Positions 17,710 through 26,561 of a DNA stretch of 64,000 nt are shown one piece after another. The DNA is taken from positions 62,001 to 126,000 of the forward strand of contig JANQKV010000040.1 in the NCBI GenBank assembly GCA_028280945.1, in the 5' to 3' direction. The translations under genes were made by a program, and so were the position numbers. The stretch comes from Opitutaceae bacterium (GTDB lineage: Bacteria; Verrucomicrobiota; Verrucomicrobiia; Opitutales; Opitutaceae). A model generated the notes under the pieces. The model was not told the DNA's origin, ran no database searches, and worked only from the letters and a program-made list of their open reading frames with translations. Position 1 is the stretch's first letter, and each line of letters starts with the position of its first letter.

Positions 17710-18980
17710 AGCGCTGCGATGGTTTTAGACAGAATATCACAGGCCCGATCGATGGATGTTCCCGCGTGGGCTGTGCTAATAAAACAGGCCTCGAAAGCGC
17801 TGGGAGGCAAGTAGACTCCCGCAGTCAGGGCCTGCTGGAAGTAACGGGCGAAGGCCGCCGCGTCCGTGGTCTGCGCGGAATCCAGGTCCCGCACCGGTTC
17901 TGCGGTGAAGTAGGTGCACCACATCGAGCCGGTTTGAGGCACCTGGCCGGGAAGTCCTTTTGCCGCCAGGGCGGTGGAGACTGCGGACTGCACCTGGGCT
18001 CCAAGCTTGGCCAGGCGCGCGTAGACGGCATCGTCGTCCAACAGCTTTAAGGCCGCGATCCCGGCTGCCATGGCCAGCGGGTTTCCACTCAAGGTTCCGG
18101 CCTGATACACGGGTCCGTCGGGGGCCAGGCATTCCATGATCTCAGCCCGGCCGCCAAAGGCGCCCACCGGCAGGCCTCCGCCGATGATTTTGCCCAGGGT
18201 CGTCAGGTCGGGCGTGATGTTTTCGATCTCCTGCACACCACCTCGGGCCAACCGAAAACCGGTCATCACCTCGTCAAAGATCAGCACCGCCTTCTCCCGG
18301 GCGGTGATTTCGCGCAGGAACTCTAGGTATCCCGGGTCGGGTTGAATGAGCCCCACATTGGCGGGATAGGGCTCGAGGATGATGCCCGCAATGCCACCGG
18401 GATTCGCCGCGAAGGCTTCGGCAACCGCGGTGCGGTTGTTAAAGGGCAGCACAATGGTCTCCCGTGCAAAAGACGCCGGCACGCCTCCGCTGTCCGGATG
18501 GCCGTGGGTGAGGGCGCCCGAGCCGGCCTTGATCAAGAGCGAATCAGCGTGCCCATGGTAACAACCGGCGAACTTGATGATCTTGTCCCGTCCAGTGAAT
18601 CCCCGCGCCAGACGGATCGCCGACATGGTGGCCTCCGTGCCGCTGTTGCACATCCGCACCTTTTTGATGGACGGCACCATTCGGGTGATGAGCTCCGCCA
18701 TTTCCACTTCGTAGGGATTGGGCGTGCCGAATGATGTGCCGGCGCCGAGTGCTTCGGCAATCGCTTCGCGTATCACCGGGTGGTTGTGCCCGTGAATCGC
18801 CGGCCCCCACGTGCAGACAAAATCGATCAACTCCTGGTCATCTACCGTGGTCAGAGTCGCCCCTTGGGCGGATTTGACAAAAAAGGGCGCACCGCCCACC
18901 GAGCGAAATGCGCGCACGGGTGAGTTGACCCCTCCCGGGATCAGGCGCTTGGCGCGCTGAAAAAGGTCTTCAGAAACCAT
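17706..18980 (-). CDS. hemL: Glutamate-1-semialdehyde 2,1-aminomutase
   Basis: 424 residues from ATG 18980 (a GTG three bases upstream is the alternative). PLP-dependent class III aminotransferase fold making 5-aminolevulinate from glutamate-1-semialdehyde. Motifs: [69 protein letters not shown] and [18 protein letters not shown] with the PLP Lys. It indicates the C5 pathway for tetrapyrroles, consistent with hemC in the window. Positioned 13 bp after nadE and overlapping the next gene. Confidence 0.95.
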   Translation of the reverse strand: MVSEDLFQRAKRLIPGGVNSPVRAFRSVGGAPFFVKSAQGATLTTVDDQELIDFVCTWGPAIHGHNHPVIREAIAEALGAGTSFGTPNPYEVEMAELITRMVPSIKKVRMCNSGTEATMSAIRLARGFTGRDKIIKFAGCYHGHADSLLIKAGSGALTHGHPDSGGVPASFARETIVLPFNNRTAVAEAFAANPGGIAGIILEPYPANVGLIQPDPGYLEFLREITAREKAVLIFDEVMTGFRLARGGVQEIENITPDLTTLGKIIGGGLPVGAFGGRAEIMECLAPDGPVYQAGTLSGNPLAMAAGIAALKLLDDDAVYARLAKLGAQVQSAVSTALAAKGLPGQVPQTGSMWCTYFTAEPVRDLDSAQTTDAAAFARYFQQALTAGVYLPPSAFEACFISTAHAGTSIDRACDILSKTIAAL

Positions 18981-18993
18981 CACGATCAGAGGA

Positions 18994-20628
18994 TTAGTTC
19001 ACGTATTTCTGTACAATCGGGATACGGCGCCCAACCCCGAAGGCGAGGGAAGTGATTTTCAGGCCGGGAGCGGCCTGCTGGCGTTTGTATTCGTTGAGAT
19101 CCACTTTGCGAACGATGTCAGCGACCACTTCAGGCGCGAATCCCTGGTCCACGATCTCACGCCTCGAAAGCCCGTCTTCAATGTAGGCCCGCAAGATGGC
19201 ATCAAGTTGGTCGTAGGGCGGCAGACTGTCTTCATCCTTCTGATCCGGCCTGAGTTCGGCACTGGGAGGCTTTTCGATCGTGTTCCAGGGGATGATCTCC
19301 TCGTTCCGATTAATCCAGCGCGCCAGCTCGTAAACCCGAGTCTTGAATACGTCCGACAACACCGCCAGGCCGCCGCACATGTCGCCGTAAAGCGTGCAGT
19401 AGCCGACCGCTATTTCACTCTTGTTTCCGGTCGTAAGAAGGAGTGAACCCAATTTATTGGAGAGCGCCATCATGATGACCCCTCGAATTCTCGCTTGAAT
19501 GTTCTCTTCGGTCACATCGGGGGCGCGATGGGAAAAAAGTGGTTGAACGGCCGTTTCGCAGGCGGAAACAGTATCGGCGATCGGAATGGTATCGAATGCC
19601 ATGCCCAGATTCCGGGCCAGTTTTTGGGCATCGTCCTTGGAGTGCTGGGAGGAGATCCGGGAGGGGAGGGATATTCCCCGAACGTTTTCGGCGCCAAACG
19701 CAGAGCAAGCCAAAACGGCAACCACCGCGGAATCGATGCCTCCGCTTAACGCCACCAGCGTGTGTTTGAAGCCTGACTTGTGGGCGTAGTCCCGCAGGCC
19801 GAGCACCAAAGCCTGATTAACGTCGGCGAGTGCATCCATGTCCCCGGAAACCAGCGGCTTTGCCCCCGCGATATTGATCACAGCCTGGTCCGTCTCGAAC
19901 CCTCGAAGCTCCGCGACTTTTTCCCCTTTCCGGTCAACAACCATGGATCGGCCGTCAAAGACGAGTTCATCATTGCCTCCGACCATATTGACGTAAATCA
20001 CCGGGCATTGGAGCCGGCTCGCCGCTGACGTGACCAATCCCTGGCGGGCGGTGTCTTTACCGTCGCACCATGGACTGGCGGAAAGATTGATCATCAAATC
20101 GACCGACTCATCAGCCAGTTGTGATATGGGATCTCGGTTGTAGAGCTTGTAACGCAGCAGTTGGGAATCCGCCCAGATATCCTCGCAGATCGTAATGCCG
20201 ATCCGAAATCCCTGAAATGATACGACGGTCGAATGGGGGGAGGCTTCGAAGTAACGATCCTCATCAAACACATCATAAGTTGGCAGCAGGCTTTTGCGCG
20301 CGAATCGCTGCACACCGCCGTCCTGGCACCAGGCAGCGGCGTTGAAAAACGGCCGGCCCCGCTTAGCGGGATTACGTTCCAGGGTTCCAATCAGGGCCGG
20401 GACGGTGCCGACCTGCGCCGCAATTTCCAAAAGGGCGCATTCATTGTCATGGCCAAATCTGCTTTTAAAGAGCAGGTCCCTGGGTGGGTATCCGCAGGTG
20501 GCAAGCTCAGGGAATACGATCAGCTCCGCCCCATCCCGCACCAGTTCCTGATAGGCCTTGATGATAAGGTTCCGGTTGCCGGAGAGGTCTCCGACCGTGG
20601 GGTTGATCTGTGCTAAACCAATGCGCAT
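18994..20628 (-). CDS. nadE: NAD+ synthetase, glutamine-hydrolysing
   Basis: 544 residues from the ATG at 20628, where homology begins ([18 protein letters not shown]). The N-terminal nitrilase-type amidase domain shows Glu ([16 protein letters not shown]), Lys ([17 protein letters not shown]) and Cys (ITICEDIW); the C-terminal synthetase domain has the PP-loop [16 protein letters not shown] and [24 protein letters not shown]. Converts deamido-NAD to NAD using glutamine-derived ammonia and ATP. First gene of the minus-strand run nadE-hemL-S55-propeller. Confidence 0.95.
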   Translation of the reverse strand: MRIGLAQINPTVGDLSGNRNLIIKAYQELVRDGAELIVFPELATCGYPPRDLLFKSRFGHDNECALLEIAAQVGTVPALIGTLERNPAKRGRPFFNAAAWCQDGGVQRFARKSLLPTYDVFDEDRYFEASPHSTVVSFQGFRIGITICEDIWADSQLLRYKLYNRDPISQLADESVDLMINLSASPWCDGKDTARQGLVTSAASRLQCPVIYVNMVGGNDELVFDGRSMVVDRKGEKVAELRGFETDQAVINIAGAKPLVSGDMDALADVNQALVLGLRDYAHKSGFKHTLVALSGGIDSAVVAVLACSAFGAENVRGISLPSRISSQHSKDDAQKLARNLGMAFDTIPIADTVSACETAVQPLFSHRAPDVTEENIQARIRGVIMMALSNKLGSLLLTTGNKSEIAVGYCTLYGDMCGGLAVLSDVFKTRVYELARWINRNEEIIPWNTIEKPPSAELRPDQKDEDSLPPYDQLDAILRAYIEDGLSRREIVDQGFAPEVVADIVRKVDLNEYKRQQAAPGLKITSLAFGVGRRIPIVQKYVN

Positions 20629-20723
20629 CGTGTAAAACCAGTCAGAGTGACGCTCAGCAGTGAAGCTGACAACTCGCAACGACTCTCTTGTGCTTCGTTC
20701 CCCCGCGGCTTTGCTGGCCCTTC

Positions 20724-21302
20724 ATGGATCAACCTTTCCTCATCCTGGCCTCCGCTTCTCCCCGTCGCAAGAATCTGCTGCAGGAGCTGGGGGTGGACTT
20801 TGAGGTCCGAGCACCCGATGTGGTTGAAAACGAAGCGCGGGATTTTAACCCGCGTGAACTGGTGGCACACAATGCCGCACTGAAGGCGGACTATATCGCA
20901 ACCCGTGAACCGCGGGCGTGGGTCCTGGGTGCGGATACCACGGTTTTTGTCGACGACGTTGTGCTCAACAAACCGAGTGATGCGGCTGAAGCGCGGGAAA
21001 TGTTACGTTTTCTGAGTGGCCGCTCCCACTCGGTTTTCACCGGACTCGCCCTGCGCCATCATCAAAACTCAGTCGCTGTTGATCGTGGGGTGGAGAGCCG
21101 GGTGACATTTCACCAACTTGATGATGCCACCATTGATCGATACCTCCGCCGCGTGCACACGCTCGACAAGGCAGGGGGTTACGCCATCCAGGAACATGGT
21201 GATCTTATCGTCGAAGGCTACACCGGTTCCCTCAGCAACATCATCGGCCTGCCCCAAGATGAAACGAAACAACTTTTGACCGAAGTGGGTCTGTTGACCT
21301 GA
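20724..21302 (+). CDS. maf: Maf-family nucleoside triphosphate pyrophosphatase
   Basis: 192 residues from ATG 20724. Motifs: LILASASPRRKNLLQELG at the N-terminus, the VLGADTTVFVDD metal site, KPSDAAEAREMLRFLSGRSHSVFTG and DKAGGYAIQEHGDLIVEGYTGSLSNIIGLP. Hydrolyses dTTP/UTP and modified nucleotides to monophosphates; overexpression arrests septum formation in some bacteria. It is followed after 12 bp by a TonB-like gene in the same direction, so the two may be co-transcribed. Confidence 0.92.
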   Translation: MDQPFLILASASPRRKNLLQELGVDFEVRAPDVVENEARDFNPRELVAHNAALKADYIATREPRAWVLGADTTVFVDDVVLNKPSDAAEAREMLRFLSGRSHSVFTGLALRHHQNSVAVDRGVESRVTFHQLDDATIDRYLRRVHTLDKAGGYAIQEHGDLIVEGYTGSLSNIIGLPQDETKQLLTEVGLLT

Positions 21303-21314
21303 TTCCTGTTGTCG

Positions 21315-22448
21315 ATGCCTTCGTTGTCCGCCGCTCCCAAGCCCACCCACCGACCTCCCCGAGGTTGGGTGGAAGGACCACGCCAAAGTGGTGGCATCAA
21401 AGCCGGCATCGCGGGCACGGTTGTGGTGCACCTGCTGTTGTTCTGGCTGGTCCCCCAGTTCGAAGGACACTATCTCGCCAGCGGTTCCTTCTCGGCATCG
21501 TCAGGAGAGGACTCGCCCCAGCAACTCTTCGACATCGAAATCTCCGAAGCACCGCCGCCTCCGCCGGATCGATTCGTCGACACGAACCCCGACGCCCCCG
21601 ACAACCCGCCGGACGAAACCCAGAATTTTGCGGATCGAAATCAGCAACTCGCCCAGGAGGTCGCAGCCGAAGAGTTGGGGGACATGCCCTCCACCGAGGG
21701 AGAAGATGACATCGATTCCACTTCGATCGTTTCCGGGGACGATGCCGCCCCGTCGCCTCCCCAAGTCATTGTGCCACCGGCTCCGGAAGCGATTGAGACG
21801 GAAGCGGCAGATCCTCAGGAGATGCCGGCTCTCGCGCAGGATCCTCTAAGCGGTTTTGAAGACATTCGGGGCGAAAGTGAGGAAGGCATCGGCACCAACG
21901 TGGTGGAGTTGCCCGAGAATCCCCAGGCCGATATCGATGAGAGTATCGAAGGGGTCACCGATCCTGAGCAGGCATCCCCGACCGGCCGCGGAATTTATTT
22001 CCGTCCCAACCCCAACCGACCGGCGCCCAGGCCCACGTTGGAACGCTCACAGATCAAACCCGCGATTTTTTCAAATCGCGTCACCGGCACCGATAACATC
22101 GGGGTGGTGGCCCACGAGGCGCTGCGCACGACATTTGGTGATTATTTCGCCCGGATGCTGGAAGTGATTCGGCTGGGCTGGAATCACGATATTCGTTCAA
22201 AAATAGAACGACGACTGGGGTTCCCGTTGGACGGCAGTCGGGTGCGGGTAAACTTCACCCTGCACCAGGACGGCACGATTACGATTGATCGGGTTGAAGG
22301 AAATGCGGGTCCCCTGTGGAATGGCGTGGCCGTGGAAGCCATTGCCGCCCCCGCGCGGTCGGCCGACGGGTTTGGCGAATGGGAGGAGGAAATGGTTACC
22401 GTTCTGGGCAGCCAGACCCCGATTCGACTTACGTTTTTCTATCAATAA
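21315..22448 (+). CDS. TonB/TolA-like membrane-anchored envelope protein
   Basis: 377 residues. One N-terminal transmembrane helix (GIAGTVVVHLLLFWLVPQF, about 30-48) is followed by a long acidic and proline-rich periplasmic linker (SEAPPPPPDRFVDTNPDAPDNPPDETQ, about 75-260) and a C-terminal alpha/beta domain (FARMLEVIRLGWNHDIRSKIERR, VRVNFTLHQDGTITIDRVEGN) like TonB or TolA terminal domains. No ExbB/ExbD partner is adjacent here; the complete set is at 34.3 kb. It probably spans the periplasm; cargo unknown. Five bp separate its stop from the pseudouridine synthase start. Confidence 0.68.
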   Translation: MPSLSAAPKPTHRPPRGWVEGPRQSGGIKAGIAGTVVVHLLLFWLVPQFEGHYLASGSFSASSGEDSPQQLFDIEISEAPPPPPDRFVDTNPDAPDNPPDETQNFADRNQQLAQEVAAEELGDMPSTEGEDDIDSTSIVSGDDAAPSPPQVIVPPAPEAIETEAADPQEMPALAQDPLSGFEDIRGESEEGIGTNVVELPENPQADIDESIEGVTDPEQASPTGRGIYFRPNPNRPAPRPTLERSQIKPAIFSNRVTGTDNIGVVAHEALRTTFGDYFARMLEVIRLGWNHDIRSKIERRLGFPLDGSRVRVNFTLHQDGTITIDRVEGNAGPLWNGVAVEAIAAPARSADGFGEWEEEMVTVLGSQTPIRLTFFYQ

Positions 22449-22453
22449 CAGGC

Positions 22454-23221
22454 ATGGGAAACTTCGACCAAGATGCCCCGTTGCACCCGGGGGTAACCCT
22501 AGCCGCGGAGCATGCAACGGGGTTGATAGCACTTTCCAAGCCGGCCGGGGTGTTGTCCCACCCCAATTCATCCACTGACGAAAGGCGGGCCCTGTTGACC
22601 TGTCGCTATGATTTGGCGGACGAAAGTTTCCGGTGGAAGTCCTCCGCAACCGGACAAATCGAAAAAGCCTGGTTGCTCAATCGGCTCGACGGGGCGACGT
22701 CGGGCATCGTCTTGCTGTCCCGGTCGATCAAATTGGCCCGGCACATTCGCGAGCACTTTAAAACAAAACAGGTGCAAAAGATTTACGCTGCCCTGGTGTT
22801 TGGCCGTCCCACCGCCGCCCGAGGAAACTGGCGGGATCGACTGGCGGTATCCAAATTGGGAGGACAGGTGCGGACGTCGACCCGGGGAAACATCCCCGCC
22901 GAGACCCGGGTGGAAACGGTGCAAAGTGGGAGCGGCGAGTTCGGGGCTCTTACACTGCTGCAGCTCGAGCCCAAGACCGGCCGAAGCCATCAGTTGCGAG
23001 TGCAGTGCGCCCACCGCCGTCTGCCGATCGTTGGTGATGCCACCTATGGCGACTTCAAACGTAATCGCGCTTTCGCCAAGGCGTCCGGTGAAAATCGACT
23101 TTTCCTGCATTCCTTTCGCACGGCCTTTCGCTTCGACTGGGAGGGACAATCGCACGATTTTTCCGCCGAAGCACCGGTGCCTTCCGCCTTCAACGCGGCG
23201 TTGACAACCCGCGCTCGGTAG
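22454..23221 (+). CDS. RluA-family pseudouridine synthase
   Basis: 255 residues from ATG 22454. The catalytic motif NRLDGATSGIVLLSRS contains the family Asp in R-L-D; also visible are LSKPAGVLSHPNS, QKIYAALVFG and KTGRSHQLRVQCAHRRLPIVGDATYG, the classic RluA/RluC/TruC signature. No S4 RNA-binding domain. It isomerises a uridine in rRNA or tRNA; the exact target cannot be assigned. It ends 15 bp before the aromatic leader peptide, so the attenuator of the next gene begins almost directly at its stop codon. Confidence 0.88.
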   Translation: MGNFDQDAPLHPGVTLAAEHATGLIALSKPAGVLSHPNSSTDERRALLTCRYDLADESFRWKSSATGQIEKAWLLNRLDGATSGIVLLSRSIKLARHIREHFKTKQVQKIYAALVFGRPTAARGNWRDRLAVSKLGGQVRTSTRGNIPAETRVETVQSGSGEFGALTLLQLEPKTGRSHQLRVQCAHRRLPIVGDATYGDFKRNRAFAKASGENRLFLHSFRTAFRFDWEGQSHDFSAEAPVPSAFNAALTTRAR

Positions 23222-23236
23222 GTCGTTCTCGCCCCA

Positions 23237-23296
23237 ATGTTTCCCTACGCCTATTTTCGGTTCAGCTTTTGGTTTGGCTTTGCCCCCGACCAATAG
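23237..23296 (+). CDS. Aromatic-rich leader peptide of a transcription attenuator (19 aa)
   Basis: Short open frame ATG to TAG translating as MFPYAYFRFSFWFGFAPDQ: six Phe, two Tyr and one Trp among 19 residues. It lies 73 bp upstream of a DAHP synthase gene, with a Rho-independent terminator in between. This is the layout of pheA/trp-type leaders, where ribosome stalling at aromatic codons selects an antiterminator. The codons are mostly TTT and TTC for Phe, so starvation for phenylalanine would have the strongest effect. A stem TTGGT (23269-23273)/ACCAA (23289-23293) within the leader and a GCGGC/GCCGC pairing (23296-23300 with 23343-23347) are candidate alternative structures. No strong ribosome-binding sequence is visible. 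Not conserved-tested. Confidence 0.72.
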   Translation: MFPYAYFRFSFWFGFAPDQ

Positions 23297-23343
23297 CGGC
23301 CGTGCGTAGACGTTTCTTCACCTAGCAAACCTCCACCCACCAG

Positions 23344-23364
23344 CCGCCCCCGGGCGGTTTTTTT
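23344..23364 (+). terminator. Attenuator terminator immediately before DAHP synthase start
   Basis: Stem CCGCCC (23344-23349)/GGGCGG (23352-23357) with a two-base loop inside a longer C-run, then seven Ts (23358-23364). The gene start codon is only 5 bp after the T-run, so the terminator occupies the place of the ribosome-binding site and cannot be the end of an unrelated upstream unit alone. The two-base loop is tight; one closing pair may open to give a four-base loop. Confidence 0.75.
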
Positions 23365-23369
23365 GTATC

Positions 23370-24419
23370 ATGATTCTTCCCAAATCCAACCGACTCTCCG
23401 CTGAACAGGTCGCCGAGCTCACCGAAATCGTCGGTGAATTCGGCTGCCGCTTACAGCCGATCATCGGCGCCATGCGAACCATTTATGCGATCCTGGGTGA
23501 TGAACGGGATGTGCTGATGATCAATCGGATCGAGGGACTCGACTACATCGATCGAGTCGACCGGATCCAATCTCCCTTTAAGTTGATGGACCGGCGGTCC
23601 GATCTGGCCTCCCACCACATCAAGATCGGCGGTGTCACCGTGAGTGAAGAATTGTTTGTGATCGCCGGTCAGTGCACGATCGACCCCAAGAACCCCGGTT
23701 ACTTCTACGAAACCGCCGAGATGGTGAAAGAAGCGGGGGGGCACGTCATCCGGGGCGGGGTTTGGAAACCGCGCACAAATCCGTATTCGTTCCAGGGGGA
23801 CGTCAAATCACTCGACATCTTGATGGAAGCCTCGCGTCGGACAGGCCTGCCGGTCGACGCAGAAGTCATGGACGAGGATCAGCTCAAGATGGCCTTGGAT
23901 GCCGGTGTGCACATGCTCCAGATCGGGGCACGGAATGCCCTGAACTACTCGCTCTTGCGATCAATCGGAGCCGCCATCGCCGAGACTGAAACGGTCGTTC
24001 TGCTGAAGCGAGGTCTCCACATGGGGCCGATCAACGAGTTCATTGCCGCGGCGGAATACATCGTAAGTTTTGGCAACCCGAACATTCTCCTGTGCCCCCG
24101 CGGCACCAAACCCGGACTCGATGGCTACCGCAATCATCCGGATGAGAGCATCACGCCGCTCCTGAAGGAAAAGAGCTGGGCCCCCGTGGTGGTCGACCCC
24201 TCCCATTCGGTCGGTCGGGCCACCTATGTCCCCGCGTGTGCGATGGCCGCCATTGCCTACGGGGCGGATGGACTCTGCATGGAAGCTCATGTCGAGCCCT
24301 CCAAGGGAATCGGCGATGACCCCAAACAGGCTCTTAATCCCGAATCGCTGTCCAGGATAATTCGCCAAGGTCGTGAGCTCTGGAATCTCACTCGAGGAGC
24401 GACAACAGCGATCGCCTGA
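23370..24419 (+). CDS. aroF: 3-deoxy-7-phosphoheptulonate synthase (DAHP synthase, type I-beta)
   Basis: 349 residues. An N-terminal ferredoxin-like/ACT-type domain of about 70 residues (FGCRLQPIIGAMRTIYAILGD) precedes the barrel with VIAGQCTID, IRGGVWKPRTNPYSFQG, MLQIGARNALNYSLL, VLLKRGLHM, LCPRGTKPGLDGYRN and VVVDPSHSVGRATYVP. These are the motifs of the TM0343-like I-beta family. First enzyme of the shikimate pathway: PEP plus erythrose-4-phosphate. The leader peptide and terminator upstream suggest attenuation by aromatic amino-acid supply; the N-terminal domain suggests allosteric feedback too. Confidence 0.93.
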   Translation: MILPKSNRLSAEQVAELTEIVGEFGCRLQPIIGAMRTIYAILGDERDVLMINRIEGLDYIDRVDRIQSPFKLMDRRSDLASHHIKIGGVTVSEELFVIAGQCTIDPKNPGYFYETAEMVKEAGGHVIRGGVWKPRTNPYSFQGDVKSLDILMEASRRTGLPVDAEVMDEDQLKMALDAGVHMLQIGARNALNYSLLRSIGAAIAETETVVLLKRGLHMGPINEFIAAAEYIVSFGNPNILLCPRGTKPGLDGYRNHPDESITPLLKEKSWAPVVVDPSHSVGRATYVPACAMAAIAYGADGLCMEAHVEPSKGIGDDPKQALNPESLSRIIRQGRELWNLTRGATTAIA

Positions 24420-24423
24420 GAAA

Positions 24424-25044
24424 CTACTTCTTTTTGGCCGCCTGCTGCGGTTTGCGACCGAGAGCAACTTGCCGGAGCAGGACCTCCTGTTTGCAGGCAG
24501 CAATGAGTTGGTCGAAGCGGCGGGCTCGGGTCATTTCTTGCTTGGCGCTTTCGACCCAAAATATTGCGGTTCGCCGGTAGGAGGGGGTCTGTTGGGCAAA
24601 AAACGTTGAAGCCCCGCGCAGGCTCTTGAGCGCACGGGCGCGCGCAGTGCTCAGTTGGGTCGGTTTGTCCTGCTCAAACGAATACAATCCGGAACGCTTG
24701 GTCTCGCGCCGCTCAAAGGCGGCGCGACCGGGTGCTTCCATCCGACCCTGGGCTTCCAGGTCGGCGACTTTGGCGAGATTGATTTTGCTCCAGATCGATT
24801 TCGGCCTTCGCGGCGTGAACCGGTGCACGTAGCGAATGGCATCCAGTTTTTTGCAGATGCCATCAATCCATCCCCAACACAGGGCTTCGTCGACAGATTC
24901 GCTCCACGTCATCGAGGCCACGCCACTCGCCTTGCGGTAGTAACCCACCCACACCTCACTCGCTTTGTCATGGTTGCGACGCAGCCAGTCACTCCACTCT
25001 GCGGGAGTGGAGAAGAACTGCGGATCGGTGACTTCCAGCGGCAT
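24424..25044 (-). CDS. YdeI/OmpD-associated family protein
   Basis: 206 residues. Matches the YdeI pattern: EWSDWLRRNHDKASEVWVGYYRKASG at the N-terminus, SESVDEALCWGWIDG, RFTPRRPKSIWSKIN and a C-terminal helical segment (FFAQQTPSYRRTAIFWVESAKQEMTRARRFDQLI). The C-terminus ends in a Lys-rich run. Members have been linked to tolerance of cationic peptides in Enterobacteria, but the mechanism is unclear. Last gene of the mutS run, 6 bp after the methyltransferase. Confidence 0.82.
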   Translation of the reverse strand: MPLEVTDPQFFSTPAEWSDWLRRNHDKASEVWVGYYRKASGVASMTWSESVDEALCWGWIDGICKKLDAIRYVHRFTPRRPKSIWSKINLAKVADLEAQGRMEAPGRAAFERRETKRSGLYSFEQDKPTQLSTARARALKSLRGASTFFAQQTPSYRRTAIFWVESAKQEMTRARRFDQLIAACKQEVLLRQVALGRKPQQAAKKK

Positions 25045-25050
25045 GTGGAA

Positions 25051-25794
25051 TCAGCTTAAAATCGAAGTGAAGTAATCGGCCTTCCGATAGAGAATAACGA
25101 TATCCTGAACACCCCAGGCTTGCTCCAAGTAAGCCCGCAGAATTACCCCCGGGTTCTTCTGAATCAATCCTGAGACATACTCGGGGGAATTGAGGGCCAA
25201 ACCATAGCCACCAGCCTGACTTTCGTAGTAGGGTCGGTAGGCGGTGCCGTGGGCGCGGAAATCCCGCAGCAGGCCCACGACATCGACGTTGTCCGCAAAG
25301 TCGGCCTGTCCTCGCTCCAACTGAGAGGCGAGGAACCGGCCCTGCACCGAAAAGATCAAAATGCCATCCTCGCCGGTCCACTCCACGAGCTTGCTCAGGG
25401 TGGTCAGCTGGGCTTCCAGCGGCAGGTGGGTCAGCAGGGAGCCACACCATACCAGGTCGAAGGCGTGGGGGAATTCGACGCGGTTGAGATCTTCTTCGGA
25501 ATACTGCCCGACGGCGTTGAAGTGCCGGGTGCAAAAATCCACGCCGTGCCGGTTGAGGTCGCAGGCGGTGAGTTCAGCATAAGGGAATTCCGCGCGTAAC
25601 CATCGCGTCACCCGTCCGTGACCACAGGGAAGGTCGAGGATCTTCGGCAAACGTTTTCGGCCACAGATTTTCTGCGCCATTCGGACCAGTTCAATCACCC
25701 GTTCGCCGATCTGAAAATACGAGGCTTCCTGGCCGGGAAACACCATTTCGTCGTGGGAGGAAACCGTGCGAATGACCTCAGTGCCTCCGCTCAT
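25051..25794 (-). CDS. Class I SAM-dependent methyltransferase
   Basis: 247 residues with a class I methyltransferase core: motif I LDLPCGHGRVTRWL (about 52-65), acidic motif II ACDLNRHG, and FDLVWCGSLLTHL. The substrate is unknown; the His-Gly-Arg in motif I and the tail resemble small-molecule or glycan methylases. It overlaps the upstream Ig-like gene by 4 nt (ATGA) and precedes the YdeI gene by 6 bp, so all three belong to the mutS transcription unit. Confidence 0.82.
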   Translation of the reverse strand: MSGGTEVIRTVSSHDEMVFPGQEASYFQIGERVIELVRMAQKICGRKRLPKILDLPCGHGRVTRWLRAEFPYAELTACDLNRHGVDFCTRHFNAVGQYSEEDLNRVEFPHAFDLVWCGSLLTHLPLEAQLTTLSKLVEWTGEDGILIFSVQGRFLASQLERGQADFADNVDVVGLLRDFRAHGTAYRPYYESQAGGYGLALNSPEYVSGLIQKNPGVILRAYLEQAWGVQDIVILYRKADYFTSILS

Positions 25795-26561
25795 GGCGTG
25801 GATTCGACAGCTTCGTTGATTTCGTAAATTTCGATCAAGACCTCCCCGGTGTCTTCGCCCTCGGCTTCCACCATGAGGGTGTAGTTGCCTGGTCCGAGAT
25901 CGGCTCGCGCGACAAACTCATCGGAGTCACTTGTCAGCGCAAAAGCCCCCAGGCGGGGCGCCCATTTGTCATGGAAGGATCGGTCGCCTACCAGCAGATG
26001 ATCAATGTTTTGGTTCCGCCGGGATAATGTGACCCGCGGATGGTTCAGCGGTCGGTCGACGCCGAATTGTTGTAGTGACGAGCTCACCACACGAATGAGG
26101 TAGGTTTTGCTGGCTTCAACCCCGGCTCCCCGGCCCACCACAAATCCGGCAATCAGGGGACTGCCATCCGCAACGCAACCCCGCGCCGACTGATCGGTCA
26201 GGCTCAGGCTGGGCACCACGATGAGGAGGAATGCCTGGGATTCGTGCATGCCTTCGCCATCCGTCGTCACCGCGGTATAGACGTCGGAATCGCTGGGACG
26301 AAGTCCGCTCAGTCGAAGCACCGGACCATCCGCTCCCGGGATTTTTTGTCCATTCTGCCGCCACGTCACCCCGACGGGTGAATCCTCGGGCAGATTGAGA
26401 CGCACCTCCAGACTGCCACGAATCGCCTCAACGTGAAACCGCCGCATGGGCTGCGAAGCATCCACCGACAGGATTTGCGGACCGATCGCCATGTGATTGT
26501 TCATCCGTCGCGGCAGGTCGACAAATGGCAGGTGAGGGGACGGCGCGGAAGGTTCGCTCAC
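25791..26561 (-). CDS. Ig-like-domain protein, unknown function
   Basis: 256 residues, no obvious signal peptide. Residues 50-110 (GSLEVRLNLPEDSPVGVTWRQNGQKIPGADGPVLRLSGLRPSDSDVYTAVTTDGEG) have an immunoglobulin I-set-like look, with W and the D-x-x-x-Y-x-A pattern. The rest shows a beta-rich domain ending GPGNYTLMVEAEGEDTGEVLIEIYEI. It lies in the mutS run, overlapping mutS and the methyltransferase by 4 nt on each side. The function is not recognised, and the coupling with mutS is likely positional only. Confidence 0.6.
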   Translation of the reverse strand: MSEPSAPSPHLPFVDLPRRMNNHMAIGPQILSVDASQPMRRFHVEAIRGSLEVRLNLPEDSPVGVTWRQNGQKIPGADGPVLRLSGLRPSDSDVYTAVTTDGEGMHESQAFLLIVVPSLSLTDQSARGCVADGSPLIAGFVVGRGAGVEASKTYLIRVVSSSLQQFGVDRPLNHPRVTLSRRNQNIDHLLVGDRSFHDKWAPRLGAFALTSDSDEFVARADLGPGNYTLMVEAEGEDTGEVLIEIYEINEAVESTP

